Source: Sugiyamaella lignohabitans
Taxonomy: Eukaryota > Ascomycota > Dipodascomycetes > Dipodascales > Trichomonascaceae
DNA: 64,000 nucleotides
NCBI RefSeq assembly: GCF_001640025.1
Contig: NC_031674.1
Span: 310,001-374,000, forward strand
Direction: 5' to 3'
The position numbers and the translations under genes were made by a program. Positions 42,506 to 52,208 of this stretch are shown piece after piece; the first letter of the stretch is position 1, and every line of letters starts with the position of its first letter. The notes below the pieces were generated by a model. The model was not told the origin of the DNA. It saw only the letters and a list, made by a program, of their open reading frames with translations, and searched no databases.

Positions 42506-44461
42506 CTAGGAAGACGAGGATTGGCCCTTTTCAAGAGTCAGTTTCTCAACGAGAGCACTGAGAGCATCGATTTTGGCAATAAGTTCTTCGGCCTTGGCGG
42601 CAGAGATACCGGTCTGGCGTTGAGGATCGAAGTTGGGAACCTGCTTTTCAACCTTCTTTTGGAAGGCGTCTTCGTCGATTTTGAACTCGGGGTCACCAGC
42701 TTCAATCGCCATTTCCATTTGGACAGCTTCGGCGCCATAGCTGTGAATACCGTGGGCATCGATAGTGAAACCGTCGAAGAGATCCCACTCCTCATCCTCC
42801 TCGTTGGCATCGTCATGTACACCCTTGGATCGGTTATAAAGCACGCGACGAGCCGCCTTGGCCTCGTCAACAGCAATAAGAAGCAGGAATGGAGAGTAGA
42901 TAATGGACATGAAAATCCTGTTGATTCGCTGATACATCGACGCGTCCATCCACCATTCAAAAGGAAGGATCAAGAACGCCAGTTCCAGCAGATTCAAGGG
43001 GGGAATAAACACATTCTCATCGGGAGCACGAATAAATCGAAGTGTCTTTTGAGCCATGGATGCCAGGTACTCATCTGTAGCATTATCGTAAATATTCTGA
43101 TAAGCACTGTTGAACAAGGCAACCAAAATATTGAGTAGTAACGTGGAAACCAAGAATGTGAATATGTAATACAATACTTCACCATATGGAGGAGCGAACC
43201 CATCCATCCACTCGAAATCAATTCCATCCAGGACGGTTCTTGTCATGACCTGGACCACAAGCATGGTCACGTCTCTCGTGCCATCAGCAATATCAAGACC
43301 GATAAACGCTTGCAAGAATCCACCAGCAACCACGACTAACAACACAAAAAAGATGATACTCTCTTTCATAAGCTCTTTAAGAACAATAAGCATGGCACCG
43401 AAAAATCGCACCGAGTCCAAAAACAATAGCAACCGGCCCCAGATCAACGGAGCTGCGCAACTCAGAATATGGTAAGCCGCCAGATCATAGCTAAGTCGCT
43501 GGTCCGACGATTTAGAATATGTCAAAGCAGCACATCTGAAGCCAAAAGCCACAACCACCAGAATATACAGAGTGTCATTAAACGTATTCCAGAAACCAAT
43601 ATACGCATAACCCACATTCAGCAGTTTATTGATCTCGTCCAGAATAAACCCGAACGTGAACAAATACAACCACAATTCCGAAGCAATGAGCGATGCACTA
43701 GGATTAGCATTGTTAACTGCGTATGAGTAGAACGCCAAGTAAATCAACGATACCAACAATTGAATGTAGTTCTGGTACTTTGGAGTCTTGATTCTGTCAG
43801 GATCGAAATGCGACCAGAATCGAGGGTCGTTGACCTTGGCATAGAAATCGTACTCGGTAGGGGTCTGATCGCTTTGAACCATCCAACCACGCCATAGCCA
43901 TTTCATACATCTCTGGTAGCCCGAAGAACCAATCACCACTGTAGAGTGGAGATCGGCTGCCAATTCAAGAGCATTGGCTGGTGCTGAATCGCTACCATGA
44001 ACAGTAATAGAGTATCTTTGACAGAGCATGTCTCTGAACATATAATACTCGTCTTGTTCCGTGTCCAAAATACGCTTGGCATAGCATTCTGCCACAAAAG
44101 CTCTTGTATTATACAAATCGGAATCATACAACAGACTCAAAGCAGCACGGCGATTCCATTTCTTAATCACTAATAGCACAAAGACAAGAGTAGCTCGATA
44201 CCGTCTGGACGACGTACCAGGAGCTCCGTCACCCTTTCCACCAGCAGCTTCCAAAATCAACTGAAAGATCTTTTCAGTCAGAACAATTGAGCTTGGTTTA
44301 ATAACTTCTTCTTCAGTCAATTGAATAGGTACGACTGTATCAATGAGTTTCTTGACTCGAAGCGCGATTTTCAAAACCTGTTTCGGAGAAACCTGCACCA
44401 ATGGCAGGTCATCCTGGGCCGGAACTAATGGCGCTGGCACTGAAGCTAGATCTGTAGACAT
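42506..44461 (-). CDS. YVC1: Vacuolar TRP cation channel Yvc1 (TRPY1)
   Basis: Mechanosensitive, calcium-activated channel releasing Ca2+ from the vacuole. From ATG 44461 it has 651 residues (S. cerevisiae 675); the frame continues 14 codons further but without ATG. A cytosolic linker-helix N-domain (to about 225) is followed by six membrane segments (about 230-470). The pore region reads VLDGIDFEWMDGFAPPYGE, with S6 right after it (LYYIFTFLVSTLLLNILVALFN). The C-terminus has a short acidic cluster (ANEEDEEWD) corresponding to the Ca2+-sensing patch, then a coiled-coil-like end (AKAEELIAKIDALSALVEKL). Codons toward the 3' end are GC-richer, beside the GC repeat. Confidence 0.95.
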   Translation of the reverse strand: MSTDLASVPAPLVPAQDDLPLVQVSPKQVLKIALRVKKLIDTVVPIQLTEEEVIKPSSIVLTEKIFQLILEAAGGKGDGAPGTSSRRYRATLVFVLLVIKKWNRRAALSLLYDSDLYNTRAFVAECYAKRILDTEQDEYYMFRDMLCQRYSITVHGSDSAPANALELAADLHSTVVIGSSGYQRCMKWLWRGWMVQSDQTPTEYDFYAKVNDPRFWSHFDPDRIKTPKYQNYIQLLVSLIYLAFYSYAVNNANPSASLIASELWLYLFTFGFILDEINKLLNVGYAYIGFWNTFNDTLYILVVVAFGFRCAALTYSKSSDQRLSYDLAAYHILSCAAPLIWGRLLLFLDSVRFFGAMLIVLKELMKESIIFFVLLVVVAGGFLQAFIGLDIADGTRDVTMLVVQVMTRTVLDGIDFEWMDGFAPPYGEVLYYIFTFLVSTLLLNILVALFNSAYQNIYDNATDEYLASMAQKTLRFIRAPDENVFIPPLNLLELAFLILPFEWWMDASMYQRINRIFMSIIYSPFLLLIAVDEAKAARRVLYNRSKGVHDDANEEDEEWDLFDGFTIDAHGIHSYGAEAVQMEMAIEAGDPEFKIDEDAFQKKVEKQVPNFDPQRQTGISAAKAEELIAKIDALSALVEKLTLEKGQSSSS

Positions 44462-44721
44462 ATCACCAGATACCACCAACGAATTACGGGTTTCAAATTT
44501 CACAAATCTTCAATGGGATCTCCAAAAAAGAGCACAATCCGCCTTCAACCCGCCTGCCTGATAAGATCTCAACTTCGTGCATCAGCCCCGATGAGACTCT
44601 GCATACTCCCCCTTACTCACGCCAGCGCGCTAATACTCCACACTGGGGTCACTGAACTTCAAATTCTACAAAACACCCATACTCTGACCGGTTTCTGGGG
44701 AGAATCGGGGGTCGGGGGTAT

Positions 44722-44781
44722 GCCTCCGGCGGCTGGGGCTGCGCCCCAGACCCCGCGGCTCCTCTCGCTGCGCTCGAGTCG
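44722..44781 (+). repeat. GC double-hairpin repeat, solo unit
   Basis: Hairpin I loop TGC and hairpin II version a with loop TGC. The conserved tail GGGCATGGGGGTGCCAG follows (to about 44797). Confidence 0.93.
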
Positions 44782-45114
44782 GGCATGGGGGTGCCAGGAG
44801 CGTCGCTGGAGGGGAGACTTTGTGTTCGTGAAGCGGTTTTGCACTTTGTACAACTGTTTTTCAGTGGTATTTATCACCAGATTGCGGTTCAGGTGTAGTA
44901 GTTCCCCTCCTGGTTATCGCACGCACCCTAACCGCTATCTAACTGGTCCCTGCAGCACCTGTCAGACCCCCTGAGCTCGCCTGTTGCGAAAACTCTAAAC
45001 TCAAAACGGACAGCTGGCGCTTCCTTTACCCTCTCACCAGTCCACTGTCAGCAGCACAAGGACCAGATCGGTGTCACCGGATCATCGGACACCCGACACC
45101 CCCCGGCGACGTAT

Positions 45115-45295
45115 GCCTCCGGTACCTGGAGCTCCGTCTCACTCATCCCTCACTGCTCCTCCCTCGCTGTGCTCCACTTCTCACTCCCACCGGTTCACCA
45201 GCCGACTCAATCCCCTCGGCTCGCACCTGACCCCCGCCATCTCCTGCGAAGCAGGAGCAACCAGGGTCTGGGGCGGAGCCCCAGCCGCCGGAGGC
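45115..45295. repeat. GC double-hairpin pair with one decayed arm
   Basis: The right arm (45241-45295) is intact with hairpin II version b. The left arm (45115-45175) is recognisable only as GCCTCCGGTACCTGGAGCTC and CTGCTCCTCCCTCGCTGTGC, with about ten changes and small gaps. Both hairpins on that side are destroyed, so arms of one pair can decay independently. Confidence 0.75.
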
Positions 45296-45299
45296 AGAC

Positions 45300-45600
45300 C
45301 CCAATCCTAAGAACAGTAAAAACCTCGAGAAAAGGGCCACCGAAGACGGTAGGTTCCAAAGAACGCAGGGCCGGTTGCGCGGCCGAATCAGGGGTGATCG
45401 ACCGAAGTCGCGCCGAGAGAATGCGGGGTGTGCCCCTCGTTATTCCGTTCTCGACCTTCCGCGATGGTTCCGGCCAAGAGGTGAGCCTTCCGCCAGTAAC
45501 CGGAGCCGCCTCGCACCTGGGGTACTGTATTTTGTCAAGGAATGCTTGGTTGTACCCCGGTTCCGAAAGACCACAAAATTGAATTTGCGGGTGTTTGAAT
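45300..45600. other. Unexplained GC-rich noncoding block
   Basis: GC-rich sequence adjoining the decayed pair but unlike the repeat unit. Contains GGGGTAC (45519-45525) and GTACCCC (45552-45558), a 7-bp inverted repeat around 26 nt. ORFs in it overlap on several frames with no family resemblance. Confidence 0.4.
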
Positions 45601-46206
45601 GTGTGGGTTCGTAGACTGGTAATATCTTGCATTTCATTGGCGGATTGGTAGATGTGGTCTGTTATTGGGGTTGTGGGGTTGGTAGGCTTTAAAATTGATA
45701 AATATCCAGGAAACAGTAGAAAATATTGGTAATGGAGTTCAATTGAGAAAACTGGCTGGATTGGATGGGTGGGAAATAATAGGATATGGAATGTTAGTCG
45801 GGTGATGAGAGAGTTCTGTTAAACTCATCCTGCAGATCGGGTACTTACTGCTGTATATGCAGAAATATATATAAGGACAGGGCCCGTTGCTCTTCGTGTG
45901 CATGAGTCAACGAGTTGACCTCACACGACGACTGGTTTTTTTTCATTCATTGAGTGAACTTGGAAAAAGGACTTTGGAATTTAGTTGATCTGATAAAGTA
46001 GATATTGAACAAAGAATCTGGAGTTTATAGATCATTGTTCAAAGTGACTAGTTCTTGATTTGATTGGATTGCTGATTTGATTATTTGCTTGATTGGATTG
46101 GCTGATTCGCTTGGTTGCTTGATTAATTGATTTAGTTCTATTGATCTTGACCACAGACATTCGTATCTGGTCATACAGCATATCATATTAAAGGGTTGAC
46201 TTTGCA

Positions 46207-48228
46207 ATGCTGGGATACAAGTCGACAGGAGCGACTTTGCAAAAGTCAGCGTCAGCAGGTGCTGCTCGCGTGCTGGCTCGTAACTCGACGAAATCAACTA
46301 CCAAACAGTTTTCAAGATGTTTCACGGCCCTGAAATCTAATACTATTACAGGTACACAGACTGGAACTATCCAAAATACAACCAATGGCAAACTGAAACG
46401 GAATTTGACTAGATCAACTCTTATTAACAGTAGACTAAGGACGTCAATTACACATAATGGTAGGAGATCATATTCGACTTCTCCAGAAGAAGGAGAGGCA
46501 GCAGCAGAAGAAGAGTTCCCCGAACTTTCGGAGCCGAGAGAGGCTGACGAAGTAGATGTTTGTATTGTGGGAGGAGGTCCTGCAGGTCTTGCTGCTGCTA
46601 TTCGATTCAAGCAATTGGATCTAGAAAAGGGCTCTGGCGAGCTGAGAGTTATTGTTTTAGAAAAAGCTAGTGATATGGGTGCTCATACTGTATCAGGAGC
46701 AGTACTAGAGCCTCGTGCTTTGGACGAGTTACTGCCTGAATGGAGAGATGACCCCTCTCTGCCAGAATCAGTTACTCCAGTAACCTCCGAGGCCATGAGA
46801 TTCCTCACTAAATCAATGACTATTCCATTACCAGAACCACCACAAATGAAGAATCACGGTAATTACATTGTATCATTAAACCAGATGGTCAAGTGGTTGT
46901 CCGAAAAGGCCGAGGAGATCGGAGTTGAGGTATACCCAGGATTCTCGGTATCTGAGTTGGTTTATGACGAGCAAGGACGTGTCAAGGGCATTGCTACCAA
47001 TGACCAGGGTGTTTCTAGAGATTTCAAGCCCAAAGCCAGTTTTCAAAGAGGTATGGAGTTCCATGCCAAGATCACTCTGCTGGCCGAAGGATGTCATGGT
47101 TCATTATCTAAACAGGTGATTAAAAAGTATGACTTGCGAAAGGACTCTGATCCTCAGACTTATGGCCTTGGTATCAAAGAGGTGTGGGAGGTGCCCAAGG
47201 AAAAGTTTAATAAGGGCTTTGTAGGCCACAGTATGGGTTGGCCTCTCAGCTCGGATGTGTATGGAGGTGGATTTATCTATCACTTTGGTGATGGTTTAGT
47301 CACTGTAGGAGCGGTGATTGGTCTTGACTACAAAAACCCCTGGATCTCGCCATATCAGGAGTTCCAGAGAATGAAGCACCATCCTTTCTATGCCAACACC
47401 CTCAAAGGAGGAAAATGCATTTCGTACGCCGCTAGAGCTCTTAACGAAGGAGGACTTCAATCGATTCCCAAACTTTCATTCCCTGGTGGTGGTCTAATTG
47501 GATGTACTGCCGGTTTCGTCAACGTGCCCAAGATCAAGGGTACTCATACAGCCATGAAAACAGGCATGCTTGCAGCCGAGTCGGCTTTCGACTCGATCTC
47601 TGCTTTCAACTCCGCTATTGAAGAGGGTCAATCTGAATCTGAAGTTACTGCACCTTCAGTCGAATCGTATGAAGAATCGTTCAAGGATTCCTGGGTATAT
47701 AAAGAACTTCATGAGATTCGTAATGTTCGACCTTCATTCAACAACCCACTGAAAATGTGGGGAGGTGTCATGTACTCTGGACTGGATACACTGATTCTCA
47801 AGGGCCGTACCCCCTGGACATTCCACCACAAACACACCGACTCTGGTGCCACTGAACCAGCATCCAAATACAACAAAATCGAGTATCCCAAGCCCGACGG
47901 CGAGCTATCTTTTGACATTCTAACCTCGGTATCCCGTACCGGAACCAACCACGACGAAGACGAGCCCTGCCACCTGCGAATCCCCGACCAAGACAACCGC
48001 AAGCACACGGAGATCGCATACCCCAAGTACCAGGGCATCGAGAACCGGTTCTGTCCAGCCGGAGTCTACGAATACATCGAAGACGCGTCCGAACCCCTCG
48101 GAGTGCGATTCCAAATCAACTCGCAAAACTGTATCCACTGCAAAACCTGCGACATCAAAGTGCCCACCCAGGACATCAACTGGACCGTCCCCGAGGGCGG
48201 CGACGGGCCCAAATATTACATGACTTAA
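46207..48228 (+). CDS. CIR2: Electron transfer flavoprotein-ubiquinone oxidoreductase
   Basis: Inner-membrane flavoprotein passing electrons from ETF to ubiquinone. 673 residues with a Ser/Thr/Arg-rich mitochondrial presequence (about 1-95). The FAD-binding GxGxxG, CIVGGGPAGLAAA, is at about residues 118-130, then the family's HTVSGAVLEP and YGLGIKEVWEVP. The C-terminal 4Fe-4S ligands are all present: Cys616 (CPAGVYEY) and Cys642, Cys645, Cys648 (NCIHCKTCD). GC-ending codons rise from 18 of 60 (residues 99-158, hand count) to 46 of 60 in a block near the C-terminus. A GC palindrome begins 46 nt after the stop. Confidence 0.97.
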   Translation: MLGYKSTGATLQKSASAGAARVLARNSTKSTTKQFSRCFTALKSNTITGTQTGTIQNTTNGKLKRNLTRSTLINSRLRTSITHNGRRSYSTSPEEGEAAAEEEFPELSEPREADEVDVCIVGGGPAGLAAAIRFKQLDLEKGSGELRVIVLEKASDMGAHTVSGAVLEPRALDELLPEWRDDPSLPESVTPVTSEAMRFLTKSMTIPLPEPPQMKNHGNYIVSLNQMVKWLSEKAEEIGVEVYPGFSVSELVYDEQGRVKGIATNDQGVSRDFKPKASFQRGMEFHAKITLLAEGCHGSLSKQVIKKYDLRKDSDPQTYGLGIKEVWEVPKEKFNKGFVGHSMGWPLSSDVYGGGFIYHFGDGLVTVGAVIGLDYKNPWISPYQEFQRMKHHPFYANTLKGGKCISYAARALNEGGLQSIPKLSFPGGGLIGCTAGFVNVPKIKGTHTAMKTGMLAAESAFDSISAFNSAIEEGQSESEVTAPSVESYEESFKDSWVYKELHEIRNVRPSFNNPLKMWGGVMYSGLDTLILKGRTPWTFHHKHTDSGATEPASKYNKIEYPKPDGELSFDILTSVSRTGTNHDEDEPCHLRIPDQDNRKHTEIAYPKYQGIENRFCPAGVYEYIEDASEPLGVRFQINSQNCIHCKTCDIKVPTQDINWTVPEGGDGPKYYMT

Positions 48229-48273
48229 ACTAATAGCATTTCTCCTGTTCTCATGGATACCGGGCGGGGTTCT

Positions 48274-48410
48274 GCCTCCGGCGGCTGGGGCTCCGCCCCC
48301 AGACCCTGGTTGCTCCTCTCGCTTCGCTCGAGTCGGCCGTCGACGGTCCCAGCCAGCTTCGCGAAGCGAAGCACCGCGGGGTCTGGGGCGGAGCCCCAGC
48401 CGCCGGAGGC
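48274..48410. repeat. GC double-hairpin repeat, head-to-head pair
   Basis: Left arm version a; hairpin I has an extra C (GCCCCCAG). The right arm carries a fourth hairpin II stem, read on the minus strand as GCTTCGC-TTC-GCGAAGC, a perfect 7-bp stem. The centre has GCCGTCGACGGTCCCAGC. Confidence 0.95.
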
Positions 48411-49845
48411 AGAGCCCCGTCCCCCTGCGAGCCGCGCTCCGGTGTCGGTGAGCGGTGCTGATCCTTGGAGTCAGGGCTGCAGCGGCCGGTGTGGGCTTTT
48501 ATGTGCCCATCAAATTGCGTAATACACTCTCACGGTGTATATATACTGGGACCTTGCATTGACCGCGGGTTGTCGGACGGTTTGACTTTTTGCCATTATT
48601 TTGCGTGTGTGCTCTGTTGATTGTAAGTGCGAGGGGAATGGAGTTTGGAGCGAGAGCGGACGTGGGTGGGTGTGAGAAGGTTGTTGGTTAGGATTGGTCA
48701 GGGGACCGGAATGGGTCCGATGGCTTGAGAGGCTCGCAGACCGGAGATAGCCAAATTTCAATGTGGTTTGTAAGATCAGGCTGCCGGAGTTGTTTGGTGG
48801 TGTCATAAATTACACTTACAAAAGGTGGTTGTTGTGAGTTCTGCAATGTCGCTAGATCGTTTCAAATGAAATGTGATTGTGTTCGCAACGGAAGTTCGTA
48901 ATTCTCTTTCGCTTTTATTGATAATTTGGTTATATCAGTAACTTGATGCCGCTTATGCCTAGCTGCTTATCGCCATTGATCCATTGAAATCTGCAGCAAT
49001 TCAGACCGACTCACGAAAGGGTTCTCGTTTTCTGTGTGAGAATAGTTATATTCTATGGCTAGTATATTACACCGGGGAAACTACAACATCTACTCTACAA
49101 CAAATGGCACAAACTCTGTCCATATCATATGGACTGTCGTCCTGTCGCTATCTTGAACTGTTAATGCCAAAATTTCAGCCCTGCGTACTGCTTAACTGGG
49201 CTTTCGATAAGAATTGATAACAAAGTTAAATGTCAGATTATCTGCTCGCTCGTCATTTTTCTTTATCTCAATTGCTATTGCTATTCAGCTATTGTTTTTG
49301 TGTTTTGTTTGTTTTCCCTGTTTGACTTGTTCTTCAAATCAGTCTTGACATTTCTGCTACATGTGCCGTGTCTTCATTCAGTTTTATTTTTTCCCTGCTA
49401 TCACCCTCCTGCAGCATTAAGTCTAACATTTTTTTATAGCAGCAGATCTAATCACAAATCTCCGGTGCAGAGATAGCCATTGACTCATACTAGCTCTATC
49501 TGAAAAATCCAGCCGTGCGCTGAGCTGGACCTAATTTGTACGTATGTACAGGGCGGTAAGTTAGTTAGCCTCGTAGCCAGCCCCACATTCACTCGGAGCT
49601 CGGCAGGTGTTATTGATTATTTATTAATTACCAGTTCCGAATGAACCCGAAGATCATATTGTGAACAGTTTATTATTTTTGACACTTTTGGCATTTTTGG
49701 TTCTTTTTCACTTTGACATAACGTGAACAAGGCTTAATTAACAGACTGGCACGTTTCTCGGCTTGTGTTAAAAGGAATCAACTCTTGTATCTGCTACTGT
49801 TTACCACTGTTGGTGAAGTTGATCTGAATACCAAATTGACTAAGA

Positions 49846-49887
49846 GCTTGATTGCTGAAGCTTGGTTGCTGAAGCTTGATTCTGGAG
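49846..49887 (+). repeat. 14-bp tandem repeat in leader of NMN adenylyltransferase
   Basis: Three copies beginning GCTTGATTG / GCTTGGTTG / GCTTGATTC at 49846, 49860 and 49874. Similar GCTTGATTG words occur before CIR2 (about 46088-46125). Confidence 0.7.
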
Positions 49888-50166
49888 CCTGATTGTTCAT
49901 AGCTGGTGAATGACTGCCGACTGACAGCTGATTGTTGGTTTCTGACTAATAATTGCGATATTTCTATTATTGTTATCAGTGTTATCAATAATATTACTAT
50001 TTGCCAGTACCTGTAAACCGGGCATTTTTGCTAACATATTTACCAGTATTTCGGTGGTGCTTCTTATAGACTAATTTCTGACTTGTATTTTGTGCAGTGG
50101 TTCACTTTAGAGACTTTGACAATTTTGCTGTGAAAAAAAATTCCCATACATTACTTCCATTAGATC

Positions 50167-51426
50167 ATGGATCCATCGCTAGCTCCAGATTTTATACCTC
50201 CATCAGAACAGCGTAACCGAGTGCCTACTACAGCAGGAAACAGAGTGCCCACTGTTTCACCTATCCAAGCCTACGAATTAGAGGAGGCTTTTGATTCCCA
50301 GCTGGATATCAATAGTTCCCATTTTGGAACTGCCTTTCCTGCTGCTAGACGACGGTCTTCTACGATAGAAATTGATATGGCGGATATTTCCCAGAACATT
50401 CCTAGAATTTCCAGTGCAATGAGTGCATCACCTACTGATTCCGATCTAGAAAGCAATAATGGCCGTGAAAAGTTCACAAACACTGACGGAGGTGATAATG
50501 CTAGCAATCTCAAGTCGTTTGATTCGAACCAACGCCTGGCTTCCCCATTAGCGGCTTCTAACTATAACGAGCCAACGGCTCGACAAATCATCCAGTCGGC
50601 TGATTTAGAAGAGGTGCCACTGGGAGTCACTCGGCAAGCCAAGAAACTAGTTGATTATCAATTCCCGGTTCACAGACTAGCGGATACTATGCTGGACGAT
50701 TCTAAAGTGCCTTTGGTTTTAGTTGCATGTGGATCCTTCTCACCCATCACATATCTTCACCTGAGAATGTTTGAAATGGCCATGGACAGTATTCGCGAAC
50801 ACACCAGATTAGAGGTCATTGGCGGGTACTACTCGCCAGTGTCTGACAACTATCAAAAGCCGGGACTTGCCAAGTCTCATCACCGAGTTCGAATGTGTGA
50901 ACTTGCATGTGAACGTACATCCAGTTGGCTCATGGTCGATGCTTGGGAGAGTTTACAACCTACTTACACACGTACAGCGCTTGTTCTCGACCATTTTAAC
51001 GAAGAGATCAATGTTAGAAGACAGGGTGTGGGTACTGCCGATGGCCAGCGCAAGCCCGTCAAAATCATGCTCTTAGCAGGTGGAGATCTCATTGAATCGA
51101 TGGGAGAGCCTAACGTATGGGCAGAAGACGATTTACACCACATTCTAGGCCGATACGGATGTATCATTGTCGAGCGAACAGGATCCGATGTGCGAAGTTT
51201 CCTGCTGTCCCACGATATCATGTACGAGCACCGGAGGAACGTGCTCGTGATAAAGCAACTCATCTACAACGATATCTCGTCGACAAAAGTGCGACTGTTC
51301 CTACGTCGTGGCATGAGTGTGCAGTACCTGTTGCCCAACAGTGTCATACGCTACATTCTCGAGCATGGACTCTACATCAACGAATCCGAGCCCGTCAAGC
51401 AGGTGCTCAGCGAAAAGGGCGATTAG
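50167..51426 (+). CDS. NMA1: Nicotinamide-nucleotide adenylyltransferase (Nma1/Nma2 type)
   Basis: Joins NMN or nicotinate mononucleotide with ATP to make NAD or its acid form. 419 residues. The first about 170 residues are a polar Ser/Asp/Glu-rich extension as in yeast Nma1/Nma2. The nucleotidyltransferase domain follows with GSFSPITYLHLRMFE from residue 189 (the H/TxxH class motif; here T...H) and ISSTKVR at residues 370-376, the second ATP-binding motif. GGYYSPVSDNYQKPGL and WEKL-like WESLQPTYTRT blocks are also intact. Yeast has two paralogues, so the exact symbol is by family only. Its last about 90 codons are strongly GC-ending. Convergent with the LYR-like gene, with a GC palindrome between. 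Confidence 0.94.
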   Translation: MDPSLAPDFIPPSEQRNRVPTTAGNRVPTVSPIQAYELEEAFDSQLDINSSHFGTAFPAARRRSSTIEIDMADISQNIPRISSAMSASPTDSDLESNNGREKFTNTDGGDNASNLKSFDSNQRLASPLAASNYNEPTARQIIQSADLEEVPLGVTRQAKKLVDYQFPVHRLADTMLDDSKVPLVLVACGSFSPITYLHLRMFEMAMDSIREHTRLEVIGGYYSPVSDNYQKPGLAKSHHRVRMCELACERTSSWLMVDAWESLQPTYTRTALVLDHFNEEINVRRQGVGTADGQRKPVKIMLLAGGDLIESMGEPNVWAEDDLHHILGRYGCIIVERTGSDVRSFLLSHDIMYEHRRNVLVIKQLIYNDISSTKVRLFLRRGMSVQYLLPNSVIRYILEHGLYINESEPVKQVLSEKGD

Positions 51427-51588
51427 ACGCTTGTATGCCTGCACACATAGGACCGCGGTGTAGACGTCATTCCGATATCGACACTGCCACGCTGACATGA
51501 CTTTGATGATGCTGTTGACTCAGCCCGCCCCTTTTTTTTTGGCTTATGTTTCTTTAACTAATGTATTCTACCCACCGATGTCCCGCGT

Positions 51589-51758
51589 GCCTCCGGCGGC
51601 TGGGGCTCCGCCCCAGACCCTGGTTGCTCCTCTCGCTTCGCTCGAGTCGGGCGTGTGGGGTGGGGAGTCTCCGTGAAAGAATTCGATGCCCCAAGCCCGA
51701 CTCGAGTGCAGCGAGAGGAGCAACCAGGGTCTGGGGCGGAGCCCCAGCCGCCGGAGGC
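51589..51758. repeat. GC double-hairpin repeat, head-to-head pair
   Basis: Both arms version a (right arm hairpin II loop TGC when read on the minus strand). Lies between two convergent stop codons, 40 nt from the LYR-like gene's stop. Confidence 0.95.
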
Positions 51759-51797
51759 ACACCCGTCCCCGTCGAAGATTACAGTGTATTTTAGGCA

Positions 51798-52208
51798 TTA
51801 CAGACAGAGAGTCATGGTCTCGTTGAGTTTCGCGACCACTTGGTCGAAGGCATTGTAGGCTCGGTGGTACTGGTCGAGCTCTTCTCGTTTGGTTTTGCGG
51901 GCTTGGTTGGCTTGGGCAGCAATCATTTTGGTCCGCAGGCTGCGACGCCCGTGCTCGACGTGCACCAGATTGTTTAGAATGCGAGATTCCATTCCCTCGT
52001 ACTTGGCAGCATTCAACACAAACTGCTTAGTGTTCTCGACCGCCGCCAGATCCACCTCCGACACCGGCTGGCTCCGAAACCGGGTCCGCAACAGCTCAAC
52101 TACAACGTACCGCTGCGGCGTCTTGTACCCAACGGCTCGCAGTCCATACCGATAAAAGTGCCGATACACACTTCTCAAAGTCGTCTGATCCATGAGCTCC
52201 TCGGGCAT
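51798..52208 (-). CDS. Small LYR-like protein, fungal, unknown function
   Basis: 136 residues, basic, mainly helical. The N-terminal TLRSVYRHFYRYGLRAV resembles the LYR tripeptide-type helix of mitochondrial Fe-S/respiratory assembly and ribosome-associated factors. I recall similar uncharacterised fungal proteins (DUF1763 type) but cannot confirm membership. The C-terminal half (ARKTKREELDQYHRAYNAFDQVV) is likely a helical hairpin. Flanked on both sides by GC palindromes at 40 and 64 nt, and GC-rich in codon third positions throughout. A true gene is likely from its coherent composition; the function is unknown. Confidence 0.65.
   Translation of the reverse strand: MPEELMDQTTLRSVYRHFYRYGLRAVGYKTPQRYVVVELLRTRFRSQPVSEVDLAAVENTKQFVLNAAKYEGMESRILNNLVHVEHGRRSLRTKMIAAQANQARKTKREELDQYHRAYNAFDQVVAKLNETMTLCL

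Larger units (their letters stand above)
44462..46206. other. Divergent intergenic region YVC1 / CIR2
   Basis: 1.7 kb. Contains a solo GC unit (44722-44781), a half-decayed pair (45115-45295), an unexplained GC-rich stretch (45300-45600) and a TATATATAAG box near 45874. A TGATT/GCTTG-rich low-complexity leader (about 46052-46135) precedes CIR2. Confidence 0.55.
48229..50166. other. Intergenic region CIR2 / NMN adenylyltransferase
   Basis: 1.9 kb. A GC repeat pair at the left end (48274-48410), then AT- and T-rich sequence. A 14-bp unit (GCTTGATTGCTGAA type) is tandem three times at 49846-49887 in the likely promoter or leader. ORFs up to 98 codons (minus strand 48510-48806) show no family features. 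Confidence 0.55.

Noticed and set aside
51561..51794. Overlapping Arg/Leu/Pro-rich and Ala/Gly-rich ORFs at the GC elements (also at 18.0, 19.4, 45.2, 48.3, 52.3, 55.2, 56.7 and 58.6 kb)
   Set aside because: All are translations of the same GC repeat in different frames; they start and end at unrelated flanks.
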